This document shows positions 5,773-6,395 of a stretch of 6,395 nucleotides of DNA, piece after piece. This DNA is from Coriobacteriia bacterium (GTDB lineage Bacteria; Actinomycetota; Coriobacteriia; Coriobacteriales; UBA8131). The notes beneath the pieces are model-generated. The model had not been told where the DNA came from, searched no databases, and worked only from the letters and a program-made list of their open reading frames with translations. Both the position numbers and the translations under genes were made by a program. The stretch is taken from positions 1 to 6,395 of the forward strand of contig WRFC01000048.1 in the NCBI GenBank assembly GCA_009779015.1. The letters are read 5' to 3'. The number at the start of each line of letters is the position of its first letter. Position 1 is the stretch's first letter.

Positions 5773-6395
5773 TCACTCTTTGGTGAAATACATCGACATG
5801 GTCGAGCCGTTTTCGGTGAAGGTGTAAACCAAGGTGTTGCCGCTCAGTGTGAAGTCCAGGGTATCGGAGCCATCCTTGACCATGAAGTCGTTGCCACTCT
5901 TGGTATAGGTCGTGGTAATGGCCCCATCGGTATAGTCGCCCAACGTAAAGCTGATGTTCTTGGAGTCGGTGATCTCGATAAAGTAGTCAGACAAGACAAG
6001 GGCCGATGAGAGGTCGCTGCCCTGTAAGACAGTGTCATCAATATCCACCCGTGAGAGCGTGTAAGTGCCCAGATAGTCGGCATCTGTGGCATTGGTGCCG
6101 CTATCTGATGAGTTGTTATCAGAGGTGCTGGTATTCGATGAGTTGCTGCCTGATGTGCCCGTAGAGGCATTGCTCGTCGTATTGTTACTGGCAGACCCGA
6201 TGGCCCGAGAAATCATGATGCCGCCAAAGATGATCCCGGCGATCACCACGACCGCTACCACGACGATGATGATAATGACCGGTGCCTTGCTCTTCTTTTT
6301 CGGGGCCTCTGGCTGAACCGCGCTATTGTATGGTGTTGCTGGTGGGGCATAGGGCTGGCTGACCTGGCCTTGGATAGGCGGGAGAGGTGCGCTGA
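5773..6395 (-). CDS. Single-pass membrane protein with small beta-rich extracytoplasmic domain (N-terminus outside window)
   Basis: Function unknown. The frame is open to the right edge, giving 206 visible residues and no start; a GTG at 6261 lies inside the membrane helix and cannot be the start. Visible order: a Pro-rich segment (1-31), a basic patch KKKSK (32-36), a strongly hydrophobic helix rich in Val and Ile (about 38-61), a low-complexity Ser/Thr/Asn/Gly spacer (about 62-98), and a compact beta-rich domain (about 103-206) beginning YLGTYTLSRVDIDD and ending TMSMYFTKE. The last part resembles small lipocalin-like domains of Gram-positive surface proteins (fold guess only). The Pro-rich linker, basic patch and helix match the zinc-ribbon protein encoded 46 bp downstream, so I infer, but cannot see, an N-terminal zinc ribbon. 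The positive-inside rule puts the C-terminal domain outside. Confidence 0.8.
   Translation of the reverse strand, partial: SAPLPPIQGQVSQPYAPPATPYNSAVQPEAPKKKSKAPVIIIIVVVAVVVIAGIIFGGIMISRAIGSASNNTTSNASTGTSGSNSSNTSTSDNNSSDSGTNATDADYLGTYTLSRVDIDDTVLQGSDLSSALVLSDYFIEITDSKNISFTLGDYTDGAITTTYTKSGNDFMVKDGSDTLDFTLSGNTLVYTFTENGSTMSMYFTKE

Noticed and set aside
5575..6009. Plus-strand open frame across both minus-strand genes
   Set aside because: It spans the gap and strong ribosome binding site of the opposite gene and shows no protein-like motif.
6259..6261. GTG as the start of the last minus-strand gene
   Set aside because: The frame stays open upstream and encodes the first half of the membrane helix, a basic patch and a Pro-rich linker like its neighbour's.

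Overview
The window is a stretch of GC-rich bacterial chromosome packed with housekeeping genes. A plus-strand operon fills 1-4368. Two minus-strand genes for membrane-anchored proteins fill 4389-6395, and the last of these runs off the right edge. Strong Shine-Dalgarno sites, GTG and TTG starts, and zinc-ribbon/transmembrane/repeat proteins suggest a high-GC Gram-positive anaerobe. Coriobacteriia (Actinomycetota) is my best guess and a GC-rich clostridial lineage the alternative. This rests on gene style, not on a marker gene.

Plus strand, in order: the last codons of an unidentified upstream gene (ends 55), proB (glutamate 5-kinase), an AT-rich 91-bp gap with a possible internal promoter, proA (gamma-glutamyl phosphate reductase), a single gene encoding NadD fused to a YqeK-type HD hydrolase, and rsfS (ribosomal silencing factor). 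ProB and ProA catalyse the first two steps of proline synthesis. NadD makes deamido-NAD. YqeK-type enzymes hydrolyse Ap4A. RsfS blocks subunit joining in starved cells. The order is the familiar obg-proB-proA-nadD-yqeK-rsfS neighbourhood of Gram-positive bacteria, with nadD and yqeK merged. Three junctions overlap (14, 4 and 8 bp), which suggests translational coupling; only proB-proA is separated.

Minus strand: the gene at 4389-5726 encodes an N-terminal zinc ribbon, a Pro/Ala-rich linker, a basic patch, one membrane helix, a set of F-x2-LG-x-[YF]-x-DS-x6-C repeats, and a C-terminal beta-rich domain. Upstream of it, 5773-6395 encodes the C-terminal part of a protein of the same plan (Pro-rich linker, KKKSK patch, membrane helix, Ser/Thr/Asn-rich spacer, small beta-rich domain). 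Its N-terminus lies beyond the window. Neither has a known function; they look like a pair of envelope proteins with a cytoplasmic sensing or binding head.

The points most worth a second look are the NadD-YqeK fusion, the paired zinc-ribbon-style membrane proteins, an in-frame A-AAA-AAG slippery run just before the membrane helix of the first, and an SSAAI variant of the usual SSGAI motif in ProB. I found no mobile element, CRISPR array, tRNA or rRNA.
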